Origin: Amoebidium appalachense
Lineage: Eukaryota; Ichthyosporea
DNA: 64,000 nt
Direction: 5' to 3'
Assembly: GCA_963693365.1 (NCBI GenBank)
Contig: CAVNZM010000004.1
Location: 5,766,001-5,830,000 of the forward strand
The notes below the pieces were generated by a model. The model ran no database searches. It saw only the letters and a list, made by a program, of their open reading frames with translations, and was not told the DNA's origin. Position 1 is the stretch's first letter. Every line of letters starts with the position of its first letter. Shown piece after piece: positions 45,266 through 62,423 of the stretch. Position numbers and translations under genes: made by a program.

Positions 45266-46779
45266 CTGGCGGTGAAATGAATGGGTGAGTGAAAAGCTTT
45301 GTGCCTCAAACATATCACAGAGAAAAAGCGCAAACGTTTACAAACAACCTCAGCTCTCCACATCTAACCACAGCGAGAATGATATTTCCTGCCAGACCAG
45401 TTGACGGAGCCTCCGACCGAAACCCAAGATCTGACTAGTTTGCGGATGCCGGAGATCACAGGTACATATACAGGTTTGGAAATACTGGAGTAAAGGCATG
45501 CAAGAAGATAAACAACACATCTCTCTCGTCTATGTTGACGAGGTTTGTGGAGGTACCACTCTAACAGCTTTGTGAGTTCAGAATTCACACCGTAAACATG
45601 TCCACAGCGGGTGGTGCCCGTTCTACTACAAGTGACTCTACCCATCCATTATTCCTCGCAGCCGGGTGTTTGTGTTATGTGTGCCTGTATGCGTGTGTCT
45701 TGGGTTTTCAGCTATATTTTTTTTGAGGTGTCCGCTACTGTACAGGCGTGAAAAACTCGTTCAGACTTCGACAGTCTGCCATGTGAGCCACACCGGTGCT
45801 TGTTACGTAATGCCGCGTCAGCGCCGGGGAGCTGACGCAAGCATCACCAATCGTGCGCATGCCAATTACAGCATCCAGCCAATCAACACGCTGCGTTTCT
45901 AAAGCTTAAACTTCTTATCTCCTCTTCAGCCAATCAGCTTGTTTTGGTTAGCTGCTTGGTGCTGGTCAGCCAATGGCTGCTCAGCACGGCCAGGGCTCAG
46001 CCGGCGCTGCTGGTAATTGGCTGCATCAGCAAGGTCCATGTTGGTGCCGTAGCTGCTGCACGCACATTGGGCCACACCGCACCATCCATGTTGATATTAG
46101 AACCTGAAAGCATCACACAAGCCTTTTATACCGCCAAATACAAGGTTGTGTAGCCAAAAAAGTGTTAATTTATTAGGACAAATGCCGTAAAACGATCCTA
46201 AATAATGGGGCTGAATTTAGTAGTCCGAGCCGCAAGTGGATGCAAATTAAGCTAATAAGTCGAAGTAATGACCATTAAAGATTGGATAAAAATCTTGCAC
46301 TGCTGTTGGGCAATGTCTGATCGATTTTGATGACTTGGGTTGCTTGAAGCGGTCGGTACGCATTTTTCATCTTGCAGGGTTTTGCGAGTTGCGATGTAAT
46401 TTTTTTCGTTTTTTTTTTTTTTCTCTGTGCTTGACACACCATCGCATGTATTTTGTAAAACAGTGGCACACTTTGAAAGCATATAGTTAACATTTGTAAG
46501 ACCTTTATATTGGCCTAGAAGTTTATATGGTATTCAAAACTAAAGGAGGGTTTCCCTTTTTTTGCTATCTCGTAGGCTTGAACAGGTTCGTTTAGACGAG
46601 GAGTTTTTAAAACACCGCGTGTTTGAGCGATATCATAAAAATATTAGGCCAGTTTAGCGATATAAGCAATAGGCTCAAGAGCGTTTTAGATTTTTTGAGA
46701 GGAGAACCTACCAGACAAAAAAGTGAACACTTACGGACGAATAAAGCAAGGATTGGACAACAGCTCTGGCGCCAAACAG

Positions 46780-47301
46780 ATGACAGCCATTATCATGCGA
46801 AACACGCCAACATGCGGAGGCATGTTGAGCCTGTCGGCCGTATCGCCGTGGGTAAAGACTGTGAGTCTAGCACAACTGTGCCTAATGGAATTTCCCAAGC
46901 AAACGCCAAGCGCTGTTATGAATACGTGTAAATTGACTCCAAGGGAGAAGTTTCGGAGAGCGGCACGGGAAACAGCACTTTTCGCTAAGGGCACTCTGAG
47001 GGCCAACGGGCTCGCTCGGACACTGGTCACTTCTCACTGGCTGGAAGCAATTGACTCGAAACACAGGTAAGAGCTTACAATGTGTGTGGAGATTTTGGTG
47101 AATGCATCGCCTTGCTTTGTTGTGCGTCTTTTTGCTGACGGCCTTTTGTACCTATTAAGAAAAGCGCGAAAAGGTAGCACTGAGAATTGCTTTGTTCTCG
47201 CGTGTGGCATGCTCGAGGAAGCTGCAGGGCAGAAGCTGCCGGTTTTTTGGTTTCTCTTCCTTTTTTTTTTCCCTCTTGTTTTCACCTCTCTTTCCGCTCT
47301 C

Positions 47302-47333
<32 letters not shown>

Positions 47334-48073
47334 TTCCCCTCTTTGTTTTTGATTTTTGCCCCGCAGCTGCCCTGGCCTTTGAATTCCCCCCCCCCCCCCC
47401 CCCCCCTCCCCCCCCCTCTTCATACTCTGTTAGCCAAAGGTGGCTTTGCCCTTGCTGTGGTATTGTATGTTTGCATCCATTCTTTGTGCTGCTATCCTGC
47501 TGACTGTATGGGGTGCACAGATACGGCAGCCTGCTGAAGAAATACTTCAAGCGGTGGCTGGAGGAGGACACGGACCAGGACTTTTTCTTCTGGCTGGATC
47601 ACGGCGAGGGCCAGCACTGCAGCATCGACGTGCAGAAGGCCGACAAGTTTATTACGCGCGAGGACTTGGAAAACTCCCGGGTCAAGTACTGCACACCTGC
47701 CGAGCGAAAGCAGTATGCAACCTCTGTGAAAGGGGATCGTCTGGTTTTTGCTGAAAGCGGAGCTACAGTGCACACGGCAGACGGTGTTTGGATATTTGTC
47801 ATGGACCCGCAGGGCACATTGTATGTTGCCCCCAAGCAACGCGGCAATTTCCACCACTCCAGCTTTTTGGCCGGTGGACCCACACTGGCTGCAGGGCGAC
47901 TGACGGTGGATGACGGGGTCATAACATCTCTGGAGGCACACTCGGGCCACTACCGGCCGGAGCGCAGACACTTTGAGGCACTGCTAGCACGCCTCTCAGA
48001 AGTGGGCCTGGATTTGTCCCGCGTGCAGGTCGATTGGAGCATTCTTGAGCACAACAAGCGAAAGGCAACGTAG
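46780..48073 (+). CDS. IQM-type (IQ-motif calmodulin-binding family) protein, 5' end unresolved
   Basis: Two exons, 46780-47066 and 47521-48073, join in phase 2 across a canonical GTAAGA intron containing two long C-tracts. The join recreates the family hallmark HWLEAIDSKHRYGSLLKKYF. The rest follows the plant/fungal IQM core: DFFFWLDHGEG, KYCTPAERKQY, VHTADGVWIFVMDPQGTLYV, HHSSFLAGGPTLAAGRL, and SGHYRPERRHFEALL before the stop TAG at 48071. Plant members bind calmodulin through an IQ motif N-terminal to this core. No IQ motif is visible in the part seen. The frame is open from 46699, and 46780 is merely the first in-frame ATG (giving 279 aa), so an upstream exon is likely; an open charged stretch at about 46577-46645 is a candidate. 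Codons are less GC-rich than in other genes here. A polyadenylation-like AATAAA occurs near 48210. Confidence 0.85.
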
Positions 48074-49555
48074 TGGACGGCCACTTGGTCACGAATGAAA
48101 ATAGGACTATGTCAGGCTCAACGAGGCCACCGGTGTCACTATTATGCACGAATGCAGTAAATTATGACGGGGTCATTGAAGCCATTGATGTCTCAATAAT
48201 GCACGAATGCAATAAAGAGATGATTAAGAGGTGCTGGCTGGTCCGCACCACAGATCAATTTTTTTTCTTTGCCTCAGGAGAGCAAAATTAGTGCTTGTGC
48301 AGCGGTAATGCGCTGTTTTGATGACCACACCACCTTGCCCCCCCCCCTTAAAACACACACATACACACACATACACACACACGGGCAAAACAGCCGCCGT
48401 CACCACCACCACTCTCTTTCTCCTTGGAGCATGTTGCCCGCAAACGAGTGGTAGGGTTCAAGACCATGGGGGTACAGCTCAATACAGGCAGCTGCCTCCC
48501 TAGTAGAGTTGGTGCCCAAATGAACAACACACACGAAGACAGTGGCCTCTAAGACAAAACGTAACAGATGGCCGGTCGTGGTGATAGATCATTGCCTTGC
48601 AGTGCAAGGGAAGACTCTATAATTAGCCACAGAACCACGTACTACCAGCAACTGTTCTGACGGCACTCCCACAAAGCCCTCAGGCCGCCCTGCCACCCTT
48701 TAGCACCAAAAGAAATCATTGCTGTGGCCAGATCTTTCGACACCCTAAAGGAAAACAACGTATTGCCAACAAGTTGGGCGTGCAGGTCCTAAGAGAAATT
48801 GTCCCCGTCAAAAAAAAAAAAAAAAATCGACAACCAAGAAGGTAATAATTATTGTAACACACGCATGTACACAGGTAAACAATGTCACAACAACGTACAC
48901 ACACACACACACAAACACACACATACACTGTGACACACCCACACACCCACACACCCACCCACCCACACGCACACACGCACGCACACACACACACACACAA
49001 ACACACGCAAACGCACACATGCACACACGCGCACGCACACACACGTCACGCACGCGCACATACATACACACACGTCGCACCCACCCACTGTGACACGCAC
49101 AATCTCATACACACACTCACACTCACACACCGTACACAAACACTCTCGGCCTCTCTCACACACCGTGGCACACACGCACATATGGTATAATAGATGTGTA
49201 TGCACAGTGACTGTCACACATTCACAGGTGCACGTGTGCGCATGCCACTTAGTGTGCGTGCACATACACATGGACACACGCACGCGTGCACACAGGCACA
49301 CACACGTGCGAATGTGACACACGCGCACGCGCCATGTACGCCATGGGGCGCACATGCACATACACACATACACGACGGCGACGCTCGCACGCAGTAGCAT
49401 ACACGAATGCAGCCACGGTAGAATTCTCTCTTTCTCTCAGACTGGTCTTCAGATCTAGATCTCACTGGAGCCTCTCGCTCCGCCCCCCTGACTCTCCCAG
49501 GACCCAGGAGCTCGAGTGTCGAGCTCTCTCTCTCTCCTCCTGTTTGCAACGGCCG

Positions 49556-49797
49556 GGGTGAATTCCCGAGGTACAGTAGCATTCCCGAGGTACGCAAGAA
49601 TAAGTATTTCCGGAGGTACGCAAGATGAATATTCCCGATTACGCAAGCTTGGAACACCGAGTATTCCCGGCCCAGGACGAGGTACGCAAGAGCAAGTATT
49701 CCCGAGGTACGCAAGAGCAAGTATTCCCGAGGTACGCAAGATGAGTATTCCCGATGTACGCAAGATGAGTATTCCCGAGGTACGCAAGATTAGTATA
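49556..49797. repeat. 24-bp repeat cluster A, about 8-10 copies
   Basis: Unit GAGGTACGCAAGATGAG plus TATTCCC, with variants such as AGCAAG for ATGAG and several shortened copies. The 24-bp length keeps open frames on both strands, so peptides predicted across it are artefacts. Confidence 0.9.
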
Positions 49798-52040
49798 GAG
49801 ACACGGCCATCTAGGGTGTTTCTAGATGGCCGTGGTCAGAGATCAGCGTTGATTGCGCAAACGCATTTTCTGCAGCTGCAGCATAGCTGATCGAGCGGCA
49901 CGGCTGCTGCAGAAACAAAAGAGAAGGAACTGACACGAAGTACTTCACGTAGGTAGCGCTGTATGGCCATAAGAACATCGTTCTTTTTATATAAAACAGT
50001 TTGCGACCTTTCTTTTCAAGTGCCCTTTCAACCATGTTACCGTAGGCTACGCATCTAGGATGCTTGGAAGCCTCGCGCAGCTGTAGTAAGTGCTTTGCCG
50101 TCAGGATCACACCATGCAGCACCACTAGACAACGTACATGCAGTGGGTATACAGGCACGAAGGGCCGACTTCTAGGTGCTTCAGGGAATGGGCATAAAAG
50201 GTAGCGGGTTAGAAGGAGAAGAATTTTGTGGGGGAGCGGAGGTGGAAAGGGAGAGCCTTGTAGTCCATAAGTAAACGGTAGCTATCGTTGTGGGTCCGCA
50301 ACTGCACTGTACTCTTAGACTAACGGGAAGATGCGAACCCGAGTCACTAAAACGAAAGTGCAGGCAGAAATATGCATGTTATTTCTTAAGCTGCTGACTC
50401 TTTTCAAGTGCATGATGTGAATGGTTTACGCTTATGTCGAGCTATAGCGTGCATCACCTAAATTTTGACCCGGCGGGTCTTTTCTCACGCCAAGTATCAC
50501 CTTGAGATTTTGTTAGTGTGCTGGTGTCGCGCATTTTTAGGTTGGTATGTGTGTGCCTACGCTTGTGCTTTTGCGTGCATGTGTGCGTGCGTCTGCACAT
50601 CTGCGTGTGCGTATGTGTGCTTGTGCGTGTGCGTGTGCATGCATGCGTGTGTGTTTGTACGTGTGGGTGCGCACGCGCACGTGTGTGTTTGTGTGTATGT
50701 TTGCTTTTGTGTTTGTGTGTGTGTGTGTGAATGTGTGTGCGCGCGTGTACTTCATGCGACCATAAGCTTTGTGTGTGTGAGGGATCCAGGAACGCGACGG
50801 TGTGCGAGGGAAAGGTCGTTGCACGGTGAAGCATTTTGATGCGCAGACACAGGCTCGCTTGTTTAGAGCACGGATCTTCCCGGGGTGAGGGGGGGAGGGG
50901 GGGAGGGGGGAGGGGGGGATATATGCAAAGGTGGTGACCAGGTGACACTATGTACCGTTGCCAGAGCAGAGACGGGGGGAGGGGGGGGGTGGGGGGCGAG
51001 AATGAAAGGTGGATATAGGGATGCTCGAAAGGTTTTCTTACGAGCTCTGTGCCGGGGGTGGGGAGGTGGGGAGAGGAAGGGGGGGGGGGGGGGGGGGGAG
51101 GGGGGAGGGGAGTTGGGCGGGGGCAGTTGGATATCTGCAGGCCGGGAGCTTAGGCCAGGTGGGCGGTACGATGGGGTGGGGAACGGGGGAGGTGGGTGTA
51201 TAGTTCTAGATCTAGGAGCAAGTGCGCACAAGAACTGAGAACACCTGTTGGTCGAGAAAAGACCGTGACTTAGATGGACTTGCACCGAGAGGCTCAGTGG
51301 GCAATAACTTACAGTTGGGATGAGGAAACAATGTAGTCTAAAAGGGGGGATAGATCCATTAAAGATTTGGTGGTTTCGTTCCTCCGTTTCCTACTACCAG
51401 ATCTACCAGAGTCTCTAGCTGTCACTCCGGGGGCCTGCACTGCAAAGTACGCGCCGTGTACATGTACCATGATCGTCATGAGGTGTGGACAGGCATACAA
51501 CGGTTCGTGACCAGGGCACGAACACGAAGCACGTTTGTTGGCGTCTGCACATCACCATGCGATGCTTCGTTGACTTTGAGGTGGCTTTTCAAAACGGATA
51601 CTTGTACGTTACTTATTGCTTAGCTACTAGTACGTCGCCCTCAACATTTTTCAACCGCCCTTCAAGTTACTGCTAGTATACTCGCTGCTAGCCTAGCCTT
51701 TCTCTACCCGGAGTGACTCTTAGTAGCTTGCTCGTGTGTATGTATATACGGTATCTTGTTTCCTAGGCCTCATAAATATATACCTTCATCTTTAACCTCT
51801 GCTGCAAGCAGCAACATACCAAAAGATGTACGTGTGCACAACAATGGTCGATGTTCCGGTCTGTTCTTTTTATGCGCTCTAGATCTGCAACAAGCTGTAC
51901 CAAGGGTCGCCTCGAGGGCCACGGGGACCTGCAACCTGCAGCTAACTGTGCATGTAACGTGCACGAAAAGCAGCCAGTAGAACGACCAAGCCGAACAAAG
52001 CATACAGCACGTCTTATAAGCTGCCGTTTTTCAACCACAC

Positions 52041-52190
52041 CGCGCCTGCTGCCTTCCTTGGAAGTGGTAGCCGTTTCTCAGGCTCCCTCCCCGGAATCGA
52101 ACCCTAATTCTCCGTCACCCGTTGTAAACATGGTAAGCCAATACCTTACCATCGAAAGTTGATAGGGCAGAATTTGAATGACTGCTTCCC
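52041..52190 (-). rRNA. Relict fragment of small-subunit (18S) rRNA
   Basis: Read on the minus strand, this 150-bp piece contains consecutive, highly conserved 18S blocks in the right order and spacing: TCATTCAAATTCTGCCCTAT, CAACTTTCGATGGTA, CTTACCATG, ACGGGTGACGGAGAATTAGG, GTTCGATTCC, GGGAGCCTGAGAAACGGCTA and CCAAGGAAGGCAGCAGGCGC. It corresponds to the 5' domain, roughly nucleotides 310-470 of a eukaryotic 18S. A few substitutions are present and similarity stops abruptly at both ends, so it is a dispersed fragment and not a working gene. Confidence 0.9.
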
Positions 52191-52508
52191 CTAGCCCCCA
52201 GGTGTAAGCCAGTACAAGCAACAAGAGAGTTCCCATGCATGTGTGCTCATGGTGGGACGTTTGGTCCAACAACCTAGCCTTACGGTGGTGAGATCGTCAG
52301 AATAAAACAACACCCAGTAAAATAGAGATATAAATATATTTTATGAAGAGTATGGCGCTTCATTTGACTTAGTATATGCTTATAGTTTTTTTTCTCTTTT
52401 TTTTTTCCTGCTGTTTTGGGTCGACGTTTTTGCCGCTCGCGTTTTTCGCTCCCAAAACGAGCGGCTGCAGAATGTCGGATCAATTAGGATTGCGCAAACA
52501 ATCGCTGA

Positions 52509-52738
52509 TCGAGGTACGCAAGATGAGTTTCCCGAGGTACGCAAGATGAGTATTCCCGAGGTACGCAAGATGAGTATTCCCGAGGTACGCAAGATGAGGT
52601 ACGCCCGAGATAGGTACGCAAGATGAGTATTCCCGAGGTACGCAAGATGAGTATTCCGGAGGTGTACGCAAGATGGACACCCCCCGCAAGAGGGGCAAGA
52701 TGAGTATTCCCGAGGTACGCAACTTGAGGCACAGCCTC
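52509..52738. repeat. 24-bp repeat cluster B, about 8-9 copies
   Basis: Same unit and same orientation as the cluster at 49556-49797, 2.7 kb away. It lies about 110 bp upstream of the TMEM97-like ATG. It is preceded by GATTGCGCAAAC, a phrase also found just after cluster A (49853). Confidence 0.9.
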
Positions 52739-52850
52739 CGCCACCTCCGCACAAGCAGACACCAGAAACAGAGACATAGAGAGGCAGACACAGAGGCAGA
52801 TATAGACACGGACAGGCACAGACAGACAGGCAGGCACACAGGCAGGCGCG

Positions 52851-53354
52851 ATGGGGCTGGACACGCTGTTTCTGGGCTACTTCCTGGTGCACCTGCCCGT
52901 GTCGCTGCTGATAGACGCCCAGGCCGTGCTGCCGGCCGGCTGGCACCCGCAGGTGGCCGTGGACCTTGTGGACTACTATGTGCGGTGCGTGCGGGGGCCT
53001 GGCCAGCCACGGAGTTGCCTTGCTGACGGCCGTGTACCCGCAGAGAGTTCCGTGACCCGTATATGCGCGCACCGCCCGTGTGGTTCCAGTCGTTCGTGTG
53101 GTGCGAGCTGACGCTGCAGCTCGCCCTGCAGCTGGCGGCCATCTACGGCCTGCTGAAGCGTACGTGCACACGCACAGGTGCAGGGCGGGGGGCAGGGTGT
53201 GTACTGAGGGCGGGGCAGGGCGCAGCTGGGTGGGCACGGTGTGTGTGGTCTACGGCACACACGTGGCCACCACCGTGCTGCCCATAGTGGCCGACACGGC
53301 CTGCCGCCGGGACCGCACAACAAACGAAAAGGCCGTGCTGGTGCGTGCCAGTAC

Positions 53355-53395
<41 letters not shown>

Positions 53396-53553
53396 TTCCC
53401 CCTCAAAAAAAAAAAAAAAAAGATATGGGAAGGTAGGTGACAGAGGTGGGCCCACAGCTGGGCTTCTACGTGCCGTACCTTTTGCTGCCCGTGGCAATGG
53501 TCCTGCGCTTTGCCCTGCACCCGTGGCCCTCCGCCAAGCCCAAGCAGAGCTAA
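52851..53553 (+). CDS. TMEM97: EXPERA-domain membrane protein, TMEM97/sigma-2 receptor-like
   Basis: Four exons join in phase: 52851-52984, 53044-53159, 53219-53340 and 53458-53553, giving 155 aa, slightly shorter than typical TMEM97. It is a small four-helix ER membrane protein; relatives bind sterol-like ligands and influence cholesterol handling. The ATG is the first codon after a CAGG-type leader. It shows LVHLPVSLLIDAQAVLP (helix 1), EFRDPYMRAPPVWFQSF, WCELTLQLALQLAAIY (helix 2), YGTHVATTVLPIV (helix 3) and YVPYLLLPVAMVL (helix 4), with a short basic tail KPKQS. The three acidic residues important in the sigma-2 pocket of human TMEM97 (Asp29, Asp56, Glu73) are all present at the same spacing, as Asp22, Asp49 and Glu66. 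Intron 3 holds a C-tract fused to an A-tract. It converges on HOOK, with stop codons 130 bp apart. Confidence 0.88.
53358..53421. repeat. Poly-C / poly-A couplet in TMEM97-like intron 3
   Basis: About 35 C, then CTCTTCCCCCTC, then 18 A. Same arrangement as at 41.84 and 58.70 kb. Confidence 0.9.
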
Positions 53554-53683
53554 AAATAGTTCTAGCACACACACAGGCCCACACAGGGCTAGCCGTTACA
53601 TACACACTGGCCCCGGGGCCAGGGCTAATATTAAGCGGCACACTGTGCGCGCTGCCATACATGCCGCAACCTTCGTGCCTGTT

Positions 53684-59958
<6,275 letters not shown>

Positions 59959-60265
59959 CGTCCCCCCCCGTGTGTGTGCGCGTGCGTGTGCGCCAGTTTG
60001 CTTGCATACATGTATGGGTGGCTGGGCCTCCGGTGCCCGTCTTTCTGTCTGGCTCCTCTGTGTGATGGAAATGAAAAAATCACACAGCGCAAGGACAGGT
60101 TACGTTATCGGCGCATTCCTGCCTGCATGTTTGCGTCATCACTCATCAGGCCGCACAGCTGTACTGTGCATTCCAGTCCCTCTTACCAGCTGTGAACACA
60201 CACCTACGGTCACGTGAGGCCAGAAGGCTGCCGTCTGGTTGGCCGCTGCAGGGTGGCGGGGCACT
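59959..60265. promoter_or_regulatory. Shared divergent promoter of HOOK and TXNL4B
   Basis: Only 307 bp separate the two start codons. A GT-rich run lies next to the HOOK ATG and an inverted CCAAT-like TGGTTGGCC about 28 bp upstream of the TXNL4B ATG. No TATA box was seen. The assignment rests on position. Confidence 0.55.
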
Positions 60266-60570
60266 ATGGGGTCGCTGCTGCTTCCTGCGCTGGGCAGCAA
60301 GAGGGAGGTGGATGCGGCCATACGCCACACAGAGGACAGGGTGCTTGTGCTGCGCTTTGGGCGGGACAACGACCCCGTGTGCCAGCAGCTGGACCACCTG
60401 GTAAGGACACGCACAAGCACACACACACACACAGCATTTACAATTGCATGCATACGCACAAGGGCACACACACACACAACATTTGCACAAGCACGGACAC
60501 ACGCATACTCACATGCATATGCACACACGTATACAGGCACACATCACGAAAGGTACCTGCTTTGGTATCA

Positions 60571-60639
<69 letters not shown>

Positions 60640-61169
60640 GGCAACTCAAGCACACCTGTACACACGTATGCCTATGGAGGGACAGGCACAGGCATGCACA
60701 CGTGCTAATGCCGTGTGCAGTTGGCCAAGGTTGCGCCGCTGGTGGCACGTATGGCTGCAGTGTACACGGTGGACGTGGACCGGGTGGGGCTGTATGCGGC
60801 CTACTTCGACATCAGCCTTATCCCCGCCACACTGTTCTTTTTCAACGGCCAGCACCTCAAGGCAGACTACGGGTAACTGCCCCCCCCCCCCCCCTCCCCC
60901 CCCCCTCCTCCGGCTGGGCTGCAACGAGCTAACGGGTGTGCAGCACGCAGGACCACAGCAAGTGGATAGGCTGCTTTTACACCAAGCAGGACTTTATTGA
61001 CCTGGTGGGTGCTGCCCGGCGGGGGGGGGGGGGGGGGAGAGCAGGGGCTGAGGGGGTGCTGCAGGTGGAGGTATTCTACCGCGGGGCGCAGCGGGGCAAG
61101 CTCATAGTGACGTCACCCATAGCCAGAGAGCACGTGCCCCCCTACACGCTGCTGTACAAGGACCTGTGA
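60266..61169 (+). CDS. TXNL4B: TXNL4B/Dim2-like thioredoxin-fold splicing protein
   Basis: Four exons join in phase: 60266-60400, 60721-60872, 60944-61004 and 61065-61169, giving 150 aa against 149 in animals. It is a thioredoxin-fold relative of the U5 snRNP protein Dim1 (TXNL4A); TXNL4B acts in pre-mRNA splicing and cell-cycle progression. Landmarks: [90 protein letters not shown] and GKLIVTSPI. The FGRD-DPVC stretch and the QHLKADYG turn fit TXNL4B and not TXNL4A (FGHDWDPTC). No CxxC redox pair is present, as expected. Intron 1 holds a (CA)n array (60569-60637), intron 2 a C-run and intron 3 a G-run. Confidence 0.95.
60569..60637. repeat. (CA)n microsatellite in TXNL4B intron 1
   Basis: About 68 bp of CA within a CA-rich intron of 320 bp. 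Confidence 0.9.
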
Positions 61170-61741
61170 ACACCATGTATGTATGAAGGCGACCTGCAGG
61201 CCAGGCTGCGTGTGAATGAATGACCAATTAAAGCTGTATGCCTGTATGGCAGAGTAGGGTCCTGCTGCATGTGCCTGCCTGTGGGCACAGGAATGTATGG
61301 CAGGCATAGTGGGCCCTGCACGTTTGCCCGTCAGACTGGACCATATTCTGGCTGGGCCACGCCAGAGTCTACTGTGCACCCACCGGCCCTCTTTCACAGG
61401 TTCCTGTGCCTAAGTAGGAACGGCTGTTCCTGGGGCAGTGTCCTATCACAACCTGCTTGATGCTGTGTGGCTAGTAAAAAAGCAGAAAACAAGCAGGCTC
61501 CCAAGTGCATATCTGGTGCTTTTTCCCCTTCCAACCTCAGCAGGGTATGCACGCTCTCATCACTGCTCAGTCAGTAGTGTATGTGCTCGAACAACACAGC
61601 CAGGCAAATATAATAGCACGGCGCGGCTCATGAGACGCGGCGCATTCACATCGACCGTTGATTGATGTCCGTGTCAGTCACTTGTCGCCAGCACCGTCGC
61701 ACAGCAGCGTTCTGTGCACGCACACACTGTGCAGCGCGCAG

Positions 61742-61801
<60 letters not shown>

Positions 61802-61807
61802 CGCGCC
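61170..61807. other. Spacer between TXNL4B and BRAP
   Basis: 638 bp. A polyadenylation-like AATTAAA lies at about 61225, 55 bp after the TXNL4B stop. No other gene was seen. The last 70 bp is a (CAGG)n array directly before the BRAP start codon, probably 5' UTR. Confidence 0.6.
61740..61802. repeat. (CAGG)n array abutting the BRAP start codon
   Basis: About 15 copies of CAGG end 6 bp before the BRAP ATG at 61808. Each unit reads as a potential CAG|G acceptor on the gene's own strand. Confidence 0.9.
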
Positions 61808-62294
61808 ATGCTGTACCTGGTGCTGGAGATAGACCACGACAGCCCGCTGCCCAAGGACCTGCTGTGGGCCCCCCAGGGTGCGCTCCACTGCCTCTCCGCG
61901 CGCACAGCGGCGCAGGACTGTCGGCTGGGCGCAGGGGGCAAGGCCGCGGGAGGCGACGAGGAGGCGGCGGCCACGCTGCACCGCGAGAGGCAGCTGGGCG
62001 GCCGCAGTGTCCGCACGCTCAGGCTGGTGGCGCTGGACGCCCACCCAGCGGCCATGGACGCGGGCACGGAGCAGCAGGGCAGTGGCAGCAACACGCAGCT
62101 GACCCTGCCCTTCTTCACAGGCAACCCTACAGTCGAGCTGACAAAGGGTGCGTGCCTGTCCCTGTCTGGGCATACTTCTCCCCCCCCCCCCCCCTCCCCC
62201 CCCTCCCCTACGTAAGGTGGTCAATCCGGCGTTCTCATCTGGTGGGTGGGTGTGCGACGTGCATACGAGTTTGTAAGTGTGTGTGTTTTGTGTG

Positions 62295-62355
<61 letters not shown>

Positions 62356-62356
62356 C

Positions 62357-62423
<67 letters not shown>

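Larger units (their letters stand above)
38101..46698. other. Gene-poor repeat-rich region (8.6 kb)
   Basis: Tandem repeats at 38.30-38.93 and 40.06-40.41 kb, homopolymer couplets at 38.20, 41.84 and 43.10 kb, CA arrays at 41.92 and 43.31 kb, and long C/G runs at 42.79, 43.88, 43.98 and 44.63 kb. No recognised gene. A possible unassigned exon lies at 45109-45265 and is listed separately. 45.8-46.0 kb has several CCAAT boxes, possibly the IQM gene's promoter area. Confidence 0.55.
48074..52850. other. Gene-free region with CA arrays and dispersed repeats
   Basis: No recognised gene. 48.88-49.38 kb is CA-rich and 50.53-50.75 kb GT-rich. 49.56-49.80 and 52.51-52.74 kb carry the same 24-bp repeat. 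50.88-51.20 kb is a G-rich purine tract. 52.04-52.19 kb is an 18S rRNA relic. The last 100 bp before the TMEM97-like ATG is AGACAGGCAGGCAC-type repeat and probably 5' UTR. Confidence 0.55.

Noticed and set aside
50300-50345. tRNA-like T-arm phrase (GCGAACCCGAG)
   Set aside because: No matching acceptor, D-arm or anticodon stem could be folded around it.
60266-61169. TXNL4A (Dim1, U5 15-kDa protein)
   Set aside because: The active-site region and the [13 protein letters not shown] and [10 protein letters not shown] segments match TXNL4B instead.
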